Source of the DNA: Heligmosomoides polygyrus polygyrus
Lineage: Eukaryota; Nematoda; Chromadorea; Rhabditida; Heligmosomidae
Reading direction: 5' to 3'
Length of the DNA: 64,000 nucleotides
Assembly (NCBI GenBank): GCA_947396885.1
Contig: OX377204.1
Location: forward strand, 23,195,706-23,259,705
This document shows, in pieces, positions 54,970 to 64,000 of the stretch; positions within the stretch are counted from its first letter, which is position 1, and each line of letters opens with the position of its first letter. The notes below the pieces were generated by a model. The model was not told the origin of the DNA. It saw nothing but the letters and a program-made list of their open reading frames with translations, and ran no database searches. A program made the position numbers and the translations under genes.

Positions 54970-55171
54970 CTAGTCATTTGTAAGTTGCTACAAGCTAGCA
55001 GAAATGTCGCAAGTAAGTTACACGAAGACCCCTGCTAGTCATTCGTAAGCAGGTGCAAGCTAGCAGAAGATTTCGCATGTCAGTTGCACGGATACCCCTA
55101 CTAGTCATTCGTAATCAGCTGCAAGCAAGCAAACAGAAGATTTCGCATGTAAGTTGCACGAAGACCCCTGT
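54970..55171. repeat. 65-70-bp minisatellite, three units
   Basis: Units contain CTAGTCATTCGTAAGCAG, CAAGCTAGCAGAAGA and TTTCGCATGTAAGTTGCACG, then GAAGACCCCTG. Confidence 0.85.
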
Positions 55172-55529
55172 AAATCATAGGTAACCTCCGCTAGTATAAA
55201 TCTGATTTAGATCTAAACTAACGGACTATAAATGTATTCGTTCACATGGACCTTGATCATTTACCTTTTGTGAAAATGTAATAAACGATAATAAAATAAA
55301 CGATAGCATAACAATTTCCAACGGCCAAATTTGGCTAAAAATAAAACTCGACCTTTGCTTTCTACTTAATAACACTGCGTGGTGCAAGTCTAGAGTGGAA
55401 GCGAAGGTATATCTGGCCAGGCTAACATTCTCTCCTTATCCTCAAATGGCACATTTTCCGGTTTCCTCAAGAAGAACACCTTAACTACGTCGATCGGGGT
55501 AAGTTATAAAGAAATAGAAAAATAAACGA

Positions 55530-55760
55530 CATCCACAAAAATCGACTATTTGACCAATTCGATACTTTGAAAACGAACTCCAGATTCGTGTTCAGCGACC
55601 TCGATTACTCCCATGGCTGAAGTTTCGGACCACTTGAACGACACCCATAGAAAATCGATAATTTGATCAATATCGATTGATGGCGATCGATATTGGAAAG
55701 CGAACTTCAGATTCGTGTCCAGCCACCTCGATTACCCCAGGGCTAAAGTTTCGGGACGCT
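55530..55760. repeat. CGAATCTGAAGTTCGT repeat, locus 2 (inverted)
   Basis: Two units with GAACTCCAGATTCGTGTTCA and GAACTTCAGATTCGTGTCCA, GATCAATATCGATTGATGGC and TTACCCCAGGGCTAAAGTTT are the inverse of 41040-41260. Confidence 0.7.
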
Positions 55761-56754
55761 GTTGAGCACCACCAACCGTTGAGTATGCCCAATACGCAGT
55801 GCGTGCCCCACCCCAGTTGTGACGGATGGAGGGACGGATGGAAACACACACACATACACACAGAAGAAATAAGGAAGATGTCAGAAGCAAGGGCAGGCCA
55901 GTGGGTGACTCGGCAGAGCAGCGTCGGCGGAGTTCCTCACACGCCGCGTGAAAACGCGTGCGTAATGTTTCAAACCAATTAGGCGCGAAAGTTTCTTGGA
56001 AGTTTGCACTTCAGCTAGTTGCGTGCAAGTTTAAAATTCCTGGATGCAACCTTGCAAGTTAGTTAACCGCAAGGGATAAGTCGCAAGTAGCTTGTTGTCC
56101 AAGTCTAAAGGCGCATGTAACTTGTTTTGAAGCTCATAAGGCGCAAGTAACTTGTTCAAAATTTTCTGAGGAGTGATCCGTCAGGAATTGGACGAGTTGT
56201 CTCACAGTACCCAAGCAGTCGTTGCGCAACCACCTGCTCCGTCAGCTCGTCAATCGATTGAATGCGCTTGGTGGACAGACCGTAGGTGGAGTTTCTAGTT
56301 TTTCCTTGTTTTTTTTTTAGTTTGAGTCGTTTTATTGTGTTTATTTTGTGCTTTTTTCGTTTATTCCTGTTTCTCGTGCTAGTCGTGCACATCTTTTTGT
56401 TTCTTCGCTGTTTTCCGCGTTACTCAGCTATAAAGAAAAAGTATACACGGCACACGAATAAAATTTTAATTCAAATTTTTAATTTTTCGAATAAGTTAAA
56501 GAAAAATCTACGCGACACTCAACGAAAAAAGCTCGGTATGAATCGCGAATCTGTGGAAGAAATTGTACAACGGTATAGGAAGCGTGGAAAGGGGTCGGAG
56601 AAAGAAAAAAGAGATGTGTACGACTAGCACGAGAAACAGGGATATACAGAAGAGACATAAGCTGAGCATGATAAAGCGACTTGAACAGATAAAACAAGGA
56701 AAAACTAAAAATTCCACCGACGGCGTCACCACCGAGCTTATGCTGTCAATTGAC

Positions 56755-57972
56755 GGGGTCAGACCGGGGGCAGACATAACTCCGACGCCGCGCGAACCCC
56801 CCTGGCGTCGCGCTCGGTGCGCGACGAAAGTGGACGAGTTGTCGCAGTCCGATGCTGCCGACGGCTAGAAGCGCTTCCTACAGGGACATGCGGCACGCCT
56901 TTACCTTATTTCAACGTTTCTTGAAGATGGTATATGAATGTGGTTTCAATGGGACGATCAGCGACAGTTTATACAGGAATCCTGGTCAGTGGATGGTTTC
57001 TAGCGTCAGTATTTGCCAACTACAACTTCTTCGGTCAATTTTCACCCGTGATTATGGTTATACTGCGGAAAAAGGTCACTATCACCCGTTCTCGGATCAA
57101 TTGTCCTACTGCAGGCTGTAGCCTACCACATTCTGTGGGATCTTAAGTTCCTAGCTAGAAATGTGGTCTGGGAGCTTAAACACTGAGAACATTTCGTGCT
57201 CCGCGGCTAACCATGCGTCACCGAGCGCACGTCCGCGTTTCAGCGCCGCGACGTCGCACGCGGCTGGCGCGCGACGTCGCGTCGGAGTTAGGTCCTGGAG
57301 CCGGGTCAGACACAACTCCAACGCCGCGCGAACCCCCTGTCGTCGCGCAGGGTGCGCGACGAAATTGGACGAGTTGTCGCGGTCCGATGCTTCCGACGGC
57401 TAGAAACGCTCCCTACCGCCCCTTTTATACTTCGTCGCGGCGCGACGCGACGCCATGCATAGTGGCCATATTGATTGTGCGACGCGATCGATCAATTTGG
57501 CCTCATTGCGTGGCCATCGCGTCGCGCCGCGACGAAGTATAAACGGGGCCTACAGAGACATGCGGCACCCCTTCGCCTCATTTCAGGTTTCTTGGAGATG
57601 GTGTAGTGTTGTTTCAGTGAGACGATCAGCGACAGTTTATAAAGGAATACTGGTCATGTGGATGGTTTCTAGCGTCAGGACTTGCCAGCTTCGACTTCTT
57701 CGGTCAATTTTTACCCATGATTATGGTTATACTACGGAAAAAAGTCACTATCACTCATTCTCAGATAAATTGTCCTACTGCAGACTGTTGCCTACCACAT
57801 TCTGTGGGATTTTAAGTTTCTTGCTAGAAATGTGGTCTGGGAGCTTAAACACTGACAACATTTCGTGCTCCGCGGCTAACCATGCGTCACCGAGCGCACG
57901 TCCGCGTTTCAGCGCCGCGACGTCGCACGCGGCTAACGCGCGATGCCGCGTTGGAGTTAGGTCCCGGAGCCG
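56755..57972. mobile_element. Head-to-tail dimer of the Mutator-like element, 9-bp duplication TCAATTGAC
   Basis: TCAATTGAC flanks the block at 56746-56754 and 57973-57981. Inside are two copies in the same orientation (56755-57303 and 57304-57972) of the 541-bp element seen at 14098-14638. The junction GGAGCCG|GGTCAGAC retains both termini. The second copy carries the 134-bp MITE at 57417-57550; without it and its TAC duplication the block is 1081 bp, twice 541. No transposase. Confidence 0.8.
57417..57550. mobile_element. Type B palindromic MITE (134 bp), TAC duplication, nested
   Basis: Ends CGCCCCTTTTATACTTCGTC and GGCCCCGTTTATACTTCGTC (other strand) are flanked by TAC at 57414-57416 and 57551-57553. 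It is nearly identical to 9551-9684. The empty site CGCTTCCTACAGGGACAT is visible in the first dimer copy near 56870. Confidence 0.85.
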
Positions 57973-58318
57973 TCAATTGACGACCTGACGGAGCAACAAG
58001 TGGTCTCGCAACAATCACCACTGGGCACTGTGAGACAACTCGTCGTAACCTTCCCTTGGCAACTTAGTCGCCAGTGTCATGTTCAGTGCTGTACTTCTCT
58101 TCTAGGGCAGTGCTTCTTATGTTGTTTAGACAACTGTGGTTTCGGTACTCCTTTGCTGTCCAGTCACGTCCTCAGCAACAAATACAAGACACGCATACAC
58201 CCACACACAGAAAGAAAGAGGAAGTCTGAAAGAATGTGCTGGAGATGATCTCAATATCAGACGCGAAGTAGACAAACAAGAAGAAGCAGCGCGTGCGCTT
58301 CGGACTATCTACTCATGC

Positions 58319-59240
58319 CTATGAAGACCTCCCTGTTGAAAACTAGTTCCTATATGGTTTGAAAGCGCTTTTTGTCTCGTTTTCAAAAAGCAATTGGGAT
58401 TTTTGAATTGCAAAAAATAAATCGAGTTATGATCAATTTTGTGAAATCACTTCAGTGACTCCGGTGATGGGCCGACCAACTCCTCTGGTCACGGTTTCAC
58501 AATAAATGTCCATAACTCGGTCCATTTTTTAGAGTTCAAAAATCCCAATTGCTTTTCGAAAACAAGAGGAATAGCGCTTTCGAACCGTATAGAAATTATT
58601 TTTCAACATGGAGCTCTACATAGGGGCGGGTGGGGTTCGATTTGTGGTCGGTCTTTGCCAAAAATCGACCAGAAATCGAACCCCCCCCTGCCCCCTATGA
58701 AGACCTCCTTATTGAAAAAAGATTTATGCATGGTCACTTAGCATATTTCCTCTATTTTCTAAAAAGCAATTGGCATTTTTGAATTTCGAAAAAAGAACCT
58801 AGTTATGATCATTTTTATGAAATGACTCCAGTGTCGACGGTGCAGAGTCTACGAGCAGTTCTTCACAAATTTGATCATAACTCGGTTCGCTTTTTGAAAT
58901 TCAAAAATCCCAATTGCTTTTTGAAAAATAGTGGGAAGATGCTTTCTAACCATATAGAAACCAGTTTTCAAAAAGGGATCTTCATACGGGGCGAGGGGGG
59001 GTTCGATTTCCGGCACGTATTTTTGCAACAATGGACCAGAATTCGAACCCCACCCACCCCCTATGAAGACCTCCCTGATGAAAACTAATTACTATATGGT
59101 TTGAAAGCGCTTTTCGTCTCGTTTTCAAAAAGCTATTAAGTCTTTTAAAATTCGAAAAACTTACCGGGATATAATTATTTATACAAAATCACTTCAATTT
59201 TTTTTTTCGCTCAAAAATCGAAGGCCTCAGCCCGTATGAA
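58319..59240. repeat. Satellite array of ~370-bp internally palindromic units
   Basis: CTATGAAGACCTCC marks unit starts at about 58319, 58697 and 59061, with a degraded one at 59235. Each full unit folds on itself: TCAAAAAGCAATTGGGATTT near the start and AAAATCCCAATTGCTTTTCG later, with GAGTTATGATCA / TCATAACTCGGT between. The third unit is truncated. Confidence 0.8.
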
Positions 59241-60550
59241 GATCTACTTCTTGAAAACAGATTTTTATACTGTGTAAAAGCTCTTTTCTTCTGGCTTCTA
59301 AAAATCCTTTGGTTTTTTCAAATTATGGAAACTTACCGAGTTATAGTCATTTTTGTGAACGTCGAATTTCGTCGCTCCCATGACGTCGGTGCCATATCGA
59401 CCAGTGGTCGATCCAATCTATTCGTTTCAGAACCCATGATTTTTACACTGTGCATTGAGCAAGACCTGTTAATTTTTGTGGCAAGATTTCAACTGTGTGC
59501 GCGATCTGGTTCAGGTAAAAAATTATTTTTCATGAAACATGAGAATTTGCAAATCGATCTTCCCTGATCATATCGGAGATCACTGCGAAGAAGCTTATTT
59601 TTTGATTGTATATGAATCACATCTTGAACTCTAAGATGGCACAGTTTTCACTCTCTGATGCTCTTCCTCCAGAAGGTAGAAATTTTTTGCCGCGAGAAGT
59701 CAATCCTTTAGTGGCGATCGGTGATATCGGATAACGCAATGGTTCCACGTAACCTACCATATTTCGGAGTTTGTGCGACATCTCTGAAAAATTCACAAAG
59801 CTTTTAAAACAATAAGAAGTGTGGGTTCTACGCTTTAAAAAGCAGGCTGTAAAAATAGCGGCCTCCATGTAATTAACGGTGTCGAAAAATTTCGGCAAAT
59901 CATACAAATCGGACCGTCTATTCATTCAGTGGATCCTTTCAGAAAAACAGGTTTTATTACCGTTGTCAAACTGTGGATTAAAACTTTATTGCGTACAACT
60001 CCACTTTCTGATGCTGTTTCCTGCAGAAGAGAGAAAATTAGTTCCGTGACAAGTCCATCCTCCGGTTGCCATTCGGTCATCGCTTCGAAGAGTGCTTCCA
60101 AAAATCTTGCAGGAAAAGCACTTAATTTTCCTTAGCAATTGACCATTCAAATTTTATAGACGGCAATTTAGGACGTAGATGTCGCTCGTGCAGAAGAAAA
60201 TTGTCGCGTCCGTGACTGCCTGAAAAAAAAAACTGAAAAATGGAAACTTCTCATTGACTCCAAATCTGGATGCAGAAAATCTTTATTTTTAACAAGTAAT
60301 ACAATCTTTATTTGAAACATTTTTATATTAATTTTTACAACTTTGCGGGACGAATGAGAGACTCCACGCCTTCGTAGGCATTCCTGGAAAAACAAAACAA
60401 AAAAATTAAGAATTAAAAACATCACTTAAAAACCTGAAGAATAAGAGAGAATCCTCTGCCAAAACCGGAAGAGCACGACCCCCCCCTCTAGACGAGGCCA
60501 CAGTACGACCCCCCCCCCTTCGATTCCCGAACCTCAAGCTTGACCCTGCT
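59241..60550. repeat. Degenerate A/T-rich continuation of the satellite region
   Basis: Segments around TTCTGATGCTSTTYCYKCAGAA recur at about 59655 and 60008, followed by similar sequence (GTGACAAGTCCATCC vs CGAGAAGTCAATCC). These appear to be diverged tandem copies of a different unit. C runs lie near 60480-60515. No gene. Confidence 0.5.
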
Positions 60551-61968
60551 CGGAAGCCATTCTGTGACATGGAGACTCCATCTATCGTCCTTTCGTCGAA
60601 GCAGGTGTCCGGCCCAGCGATATTTGGACTTCTTCATGTACTGCAGCGGGTCTGCTAATTGCGACTTCTCCCGTAGCTCAGAGCTTCGTAGGCCTTCTTG
60701 CCATTGCTGACGAAGGCTTGTCCTTAGAAGACATCTCTCCAGTCACGATGCATAGTTTGCATCGCTCTGGCGATTGTCTTGTTGTCGGGCCAGGTTTCCG
60801 TCGCGTAACACATCGCAGGCAGTACAGAGGCGTTGAATATCGAGCCCCTGTGGCCGGGATCCTTGACCTGATCGGTGACTTCGCGAATCGAACTGAAGGC
60901 TGCTTATGCTGCTGTGAGACAGTCTGAATATGGTCCGTGCAGGAGAAATCCTTGCGAAACCCTGCTTGCTCCACTGGCTGATATTCATCCAAGCAACGCT
61001 CCATGCGGTTAAGCAGTATCTTGGTGAAGATCTTGTACACAACCGAGAGAAGACTGATGGGTCGATAGTTGTTGATATCCTCCTGTTGACCTTTTTTGAA
61101 GATTAAAACTGTTTTCGACTCCTTCCATGAGTCCGGAATCCTACCAAGTCGAAGGTAGTGGTTAAAGTGCTTGGCAAGAAGTGAGCAAAGGGCACTGCCA
61201 CCCGCACGAAGGAGATCAGCAGAAATGCCGTCCGGTCCGGGAGCAGTGCCCGGCTTCATCCTTCTGATGGCATGAGCAACTTCTGATTCCAGAATGGGAG
61301 GTACTGGTAGCATCAAGCATTTCGGGACAGTGAGTGTGGAAGAACGGAACAGATCTGTGTAGATTCTTGAACGATGGCCTCGACGTTTGCGTTGTTCCAT
61401 CCTTATCCACAAGGGCTGACATTATTGCCTTCTGATCGCAGAGATCTCGTTTGCAGCGCTTTATGCTTGAACCTTTTCCAGCGGCTTCTAACAGCCTCAA
61501 TCTTCTGTAGGCTTGAATGGACTCCTTCACTGCAATTCGACAGGCCTTCGAGATGGTGACTTTTTCCAGATGGGAAGCATTAGGATCCAGTTTAACAGCT
61601 CTTCTTTGCTCCAAGAGCTTAATCGCATGTGCGTTGAGTCTTGAAGCAGAAGGTGATGTGGCTCCGCAAGAGCTGCTAGCACATTTCAACAGTCCTTTGG
61701 AGAGAAGGTCGTAGTCTTCCGATGGATCTTCAAGAAGATTCCAATCTTACGACTTTATTGCATATTCCAACTTCTCAGACTTGAATGTGGGGATCCTCAC
61801 CGGTGCCGGTTTATGAGTGTCACGCTTGGACATCCCCTTTTTGAGAGTCAGTTCGCACGGACAAGACGGTGATCCGAGCCGGTGTCAAATGAAGGCAGCA
61901 CGGAGACGTCGAACAGACTTCAGCGTCTGTTTGTAAGAACATGGTCGATCTCCGAACGTGTTTCTCCA
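60551..61968 (-). mobile_element. Deleted copy of RTE element B
   Basis: The minus strand aligns with element B from about 49075 to 51117, ending at both sides inside the coding region. A deletion at about 60911 removes roughly 600 bp corresponding to 50155-50752, including the FADD catalytic site. Several small indels break the remaining frames (for example the EFYTDLFRSS region). The endonuclease part is missing. It is a dead fragment. Confidence 0.88.
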
Positions 61969-62280
61969 ATTACCTTTATTACAGTTTAATAAAATTGGTT
62001 TCACTCTGCAGAATAGTATAGCGCGATACGGTAGGGTAGAATCTTCAAAACTGCTCATATGAGGCCTATCTACCCCATCGCCCGCCCGATACCGTTAACT
62101 GTTCTACAGCAACAATATTCCTCGGATGTCTTTAGACATTTTCCTTACCATCATTACCGTTACGCCCACCCCGCCAATACCCCTTACTTTGTGCCGGAGT
62201 GAAACAAAAATAAATAAATAAATAAATAAGGCGTAGTAGTGAGTCAAGTACGCGCACACTCGTCGAACGAAGCCTTTAAG
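61969..62280. other. No gene recognised; AATA repeat
   Basis: A short (AATA)n tract lies at 62210-62230. Confidence 0.5.
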
Positions 62281-62945
62281 AGGTCTTCTCACGGATGCTG
62301 TACACTGTATGATCAGTGGAACGTCTTCCGGATCTGGAGGCATGCTGTACGACGTCTGGGTCGCGTGTTCTGAATCCGTACGCATGCTGCATAACGTCTG
62401 TGACACATTTGCTGAGCCCCGACGCACGTGTAACAACGCCAATGATATGTCTTCTGCACCCTGACACACGTGGCACGACGTCTGTAGCATGACTGGACCC
62501 CCACCCCTTATTGGCCCCTCTTCACTGGGTCACCCCTTTACTGGTCCCCCTTCCAATAGACGCTCCCTCTTCACCTGCCCCCATCAGCGCTCCTACCATA
62601 ACTGGTCCTGGTCCTCCCATTTACCGGTCCCCTCTTTCCTGGTCACCCATCGGCCACACCTCTTCTGAACTTAAACACCCATTGCGCGTCGTCGGTGACA
62701 CGTCTTGTGAGCCCAGGCACCCACTGTGCAACATCGGTGTCACCTCTGCGGAACTCACACCCACTACACGACATGGGTGGCACAACTTCCGAACCAATAC
62801 GCTTTTCGAACGACGTCGGTGACACGTCTTCTAAACCCCATCTTCATTTGCACGAGATCGGCGACACGTTTACTGTCGCTCGCGACACGACGTGGGTTAC
62901 ACCTCGTCTGAACCCGGACGCTTGTTACTCGACGTCTATGTGAGG
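62281..62945. repeat. ~45-bp minisatellite arrays (CACGTCTTCTGAACCC type)
   Basis: Two arrays (62281-62505 and 62640-62945) of degenerate units carry CGACGTCGGTGACACGTCTT, CTTCTGAACCC and ACGCACGT-like segments. Several unit versions alternate. The open frames across them are repeat artefacts. Confidence 0.75.
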
Positions 62946-63274
62946 TTAGATGGACCGACTGAAGAACGGATGGACAGACGGACAGACGAGCGGACAGACA
63001 CAACCGATTACTTTTTAATAAATGGTAGGATGCCGTTCTCGTACATGGTACACGGTTGTGGATATCAGACGACTATCTGGTAGGACCATGTAAGCACTGA
63101 TTCGGTCAACCACCCATGCTGGCCACCATCATTTGATCTAGAGTTTGCATGCAGAGCAGTGCCAAACGGCACAGCTGCACTAACGTTTGTGGGAAGGTGA
63201 GGTCCCTCGATTTGACTAGGTTCACGCGCTGAACTGAGGTTCACTTCTCTATGCGCTATACATTACAGATCCGT

Positions 63275-63735
63275 ATGGACTTGCGTGTATGCTGGTTGAT
63301 GTTCGAGATGATCAGCTTAGCTATTTGTCTGATGGCATTGTCGCTTTCTGAGTGCGGCAAAAAGAAAGAGGATGTTGCCAAACCGAAGAGAAGAAGACGG
63401 CACACAAGCGGAGGTTAGTAATTTTAGGAATGGGAAACCGCTGAGAAATGGCTTAGGGATGCTTACCGCTAGATATTTCTCGGGGTCTCTTAGCCTGATC
63501 ACAGAATGTTGTATGTGATGTAGGTCAACCAGGAAATACGAGAAAACGAACTGACCGCGGTCTTTCAGTGATTCCGGCTCCTAAGTCGGACGAAATTAAA
63601 TCGAAGGGAAGTAAAGATAGCAAAGGCAGCAAAGACAGCAGAGACGAAGCGAAGAAGGAGCGGCCGTCGAAGGAGTCGGTCGAAAAGCGGCCACACGCAC
63701 CGCCGCCACTACCACCGATGCCTCCGGCGGATGAG
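63275..63735 (+). CDS. Small secreted Lys-rich protein, two exons, possibly continuing
   Basis: Exon 1 ends at 63413 (GGAG|GTTAGT) and exon 2 begins at 63569 after TCTTTCAG; the split codon gives Val. In-frame ATGs at 63275, 63299 and 63308 are possible starts. The latter two give a clean signal peptide, with hydrophobic ISLAICLMALSLS and a Cys before KKKEDVAKPKRRRR. Exon 2 encodes VIPAPKSDEIKSKG, (SKDSKG)-like repeats, a basic KKERPSKESVEKRP stretch and APPPLPPMPP. A donor GAG|GTGGGA at 63735 suggests another exon; reading on reaches a TAA at 63817. A possible spliced-leader acceptor CATTACAG lies at 63261-63268. It resembles small charged secreted nematode proteins of unknown function. Confidence 0.75.
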
Positions 63736-64000
63736 GTGGGAAGATCTCGTCTTCTCTTTCTAAAAATAAGGTGTATCGACAAGATTGAAAGACGGGGTCA
63801 CACCGTACCCAGACTTTAAAGGATATATCCTAATCGAGGGGGCATAAAATTAAAAATTATGTAACCAATTCACTTGAGACTCACGGAGCGGCTTCAGGAG
63901 GACAAAATAGGACCACCAAACAAAGGAATGAACGAACAAACAAAAAACAAATCGCTGCGGTTGTAAAGACGTCTCGGCGGGAAAACCGCATTCAAAAACA
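63736..64000. other. Probable intron or 3' region of the secreted-protein gene
   Basis: The frame from exon 2 stays open to 63819. After that the sequence turns A-rich without a further recognisable exon before the window ends. Confidence 0.4.

Larger units (their letters stand above)
54919..56170. mobile_element. 1.25-kb element with CTCAGAAAATTTTGAACAA inverted ends
   Basis: 54919-54946 and 56143-56170 are near-perfect 28-bp inverted repeats. Inside are a minisatellite (54970-55171), two units of the CGAACTTCAGATTCGTGT repeat (55530-55760), a CA-rich patch (55844-55862) and GCAAGTAACTTGTT-type subterminal repeats. No transposase is encoded. Confidence 0.6.
56189..58046. repeat. Large palindrome interrupted by a dimeric transposon
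   Basis: The left arm (GGACGAGTTGTCTCACAGTA at 56190 to about 56470) pairs with a right arm that is split: about 56490-56745, then 57982-58046 (CTGTGAGACAACTCGTCG). Both arms encode mirror hydrophobic frames (FLVFPCF..FLVLVVH). The interruption is the element at 56755-57972. It is probably a foldback transposon. Confidence 0.65.

Noticed and set aside
62276..62943. Overlapping frames of 60-128 codons
   Set aside because: They are read-throughs of the minisatellite arrays.
62281..62945. Possible CRISPR array
   Set aside because: Units are degenerate and contiguous with no unique spacers. The host is a eukaryote, so it is a minisatellite.

Overview
The window looks like nuclear DNA of a nematode, most likely a strongylid (clade V, hookworm-like) with a repeat-rich genome. 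The main evidence is the 5' part of an unmistakable EHD/RME-1 gene whose first exon encodes MFSWL and which has nematode-type splice sites and one 52-bp intron. Supporting signs are two full-length RTE-type retrotransposons, mariner elements with TTAGG termini, and at least six G/C homopolymer tracts of 12 or more. Nothing bacterial, viral or organellar is visible. The species call is inference.

Only a few host genes are supported. At the left edge, rme-1 runs leftward off the window (exons at 3774-3821, 3428-3530, 169-260 and 1-116). Its 3.2-kb intron carries a broken exon of an unrelated gene on the other strand. At 37.7-38.7 kb there is a long minus-strand exon for an acidic, Pro/Ser-rich protein. 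At the right edge (63275-63735) there are two exons of a small secreted Lys-rich protein. Further coding-like stretches have in-frame stops or frame changes: 7184-7840, 18567-19022, 28605-29023, 30698-31125, 45074-45510 and 47170-47702. They may be gene relics or assembly errors, and I could not name them.

The rest is a layered transposon landscape. RTE element A (24706-27822) sits with a 16-bp target-site duplication inside a mariner-type foldback element (23866-28049). RTE element B (48141-51305) is full length, and a deleted relative lies at 60551-61968. A mariner at 43005-43898 is a palindrome made of two 3' halves. Short GC-rich palindromic elements flanked by TAA/TTA/TAC triplets (Harbinger-like) recur across the window and insert into one another. 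A second class, with 9-bp duplications (Mutator-like), includes a head-to-tail dimer at 56755-57972. tRNA-derived SINEs with a (TCCTTTA)n tail lie at 19.6, 32.2, 34.2 and 39.5 kb. Minisatellites, a palindromic satellite array (58.3-59.2 kb) and long hairpins (15903-16123, 40016-40481, 53657-53792) fill much of the remainder.

The most informative signals are the insertion chronologies, because several nested insertions can be checked against an empty site inside this same window, and the repeated formation of palindromic or dimeric transposon derivatives. I did not find a convincing new gene system.
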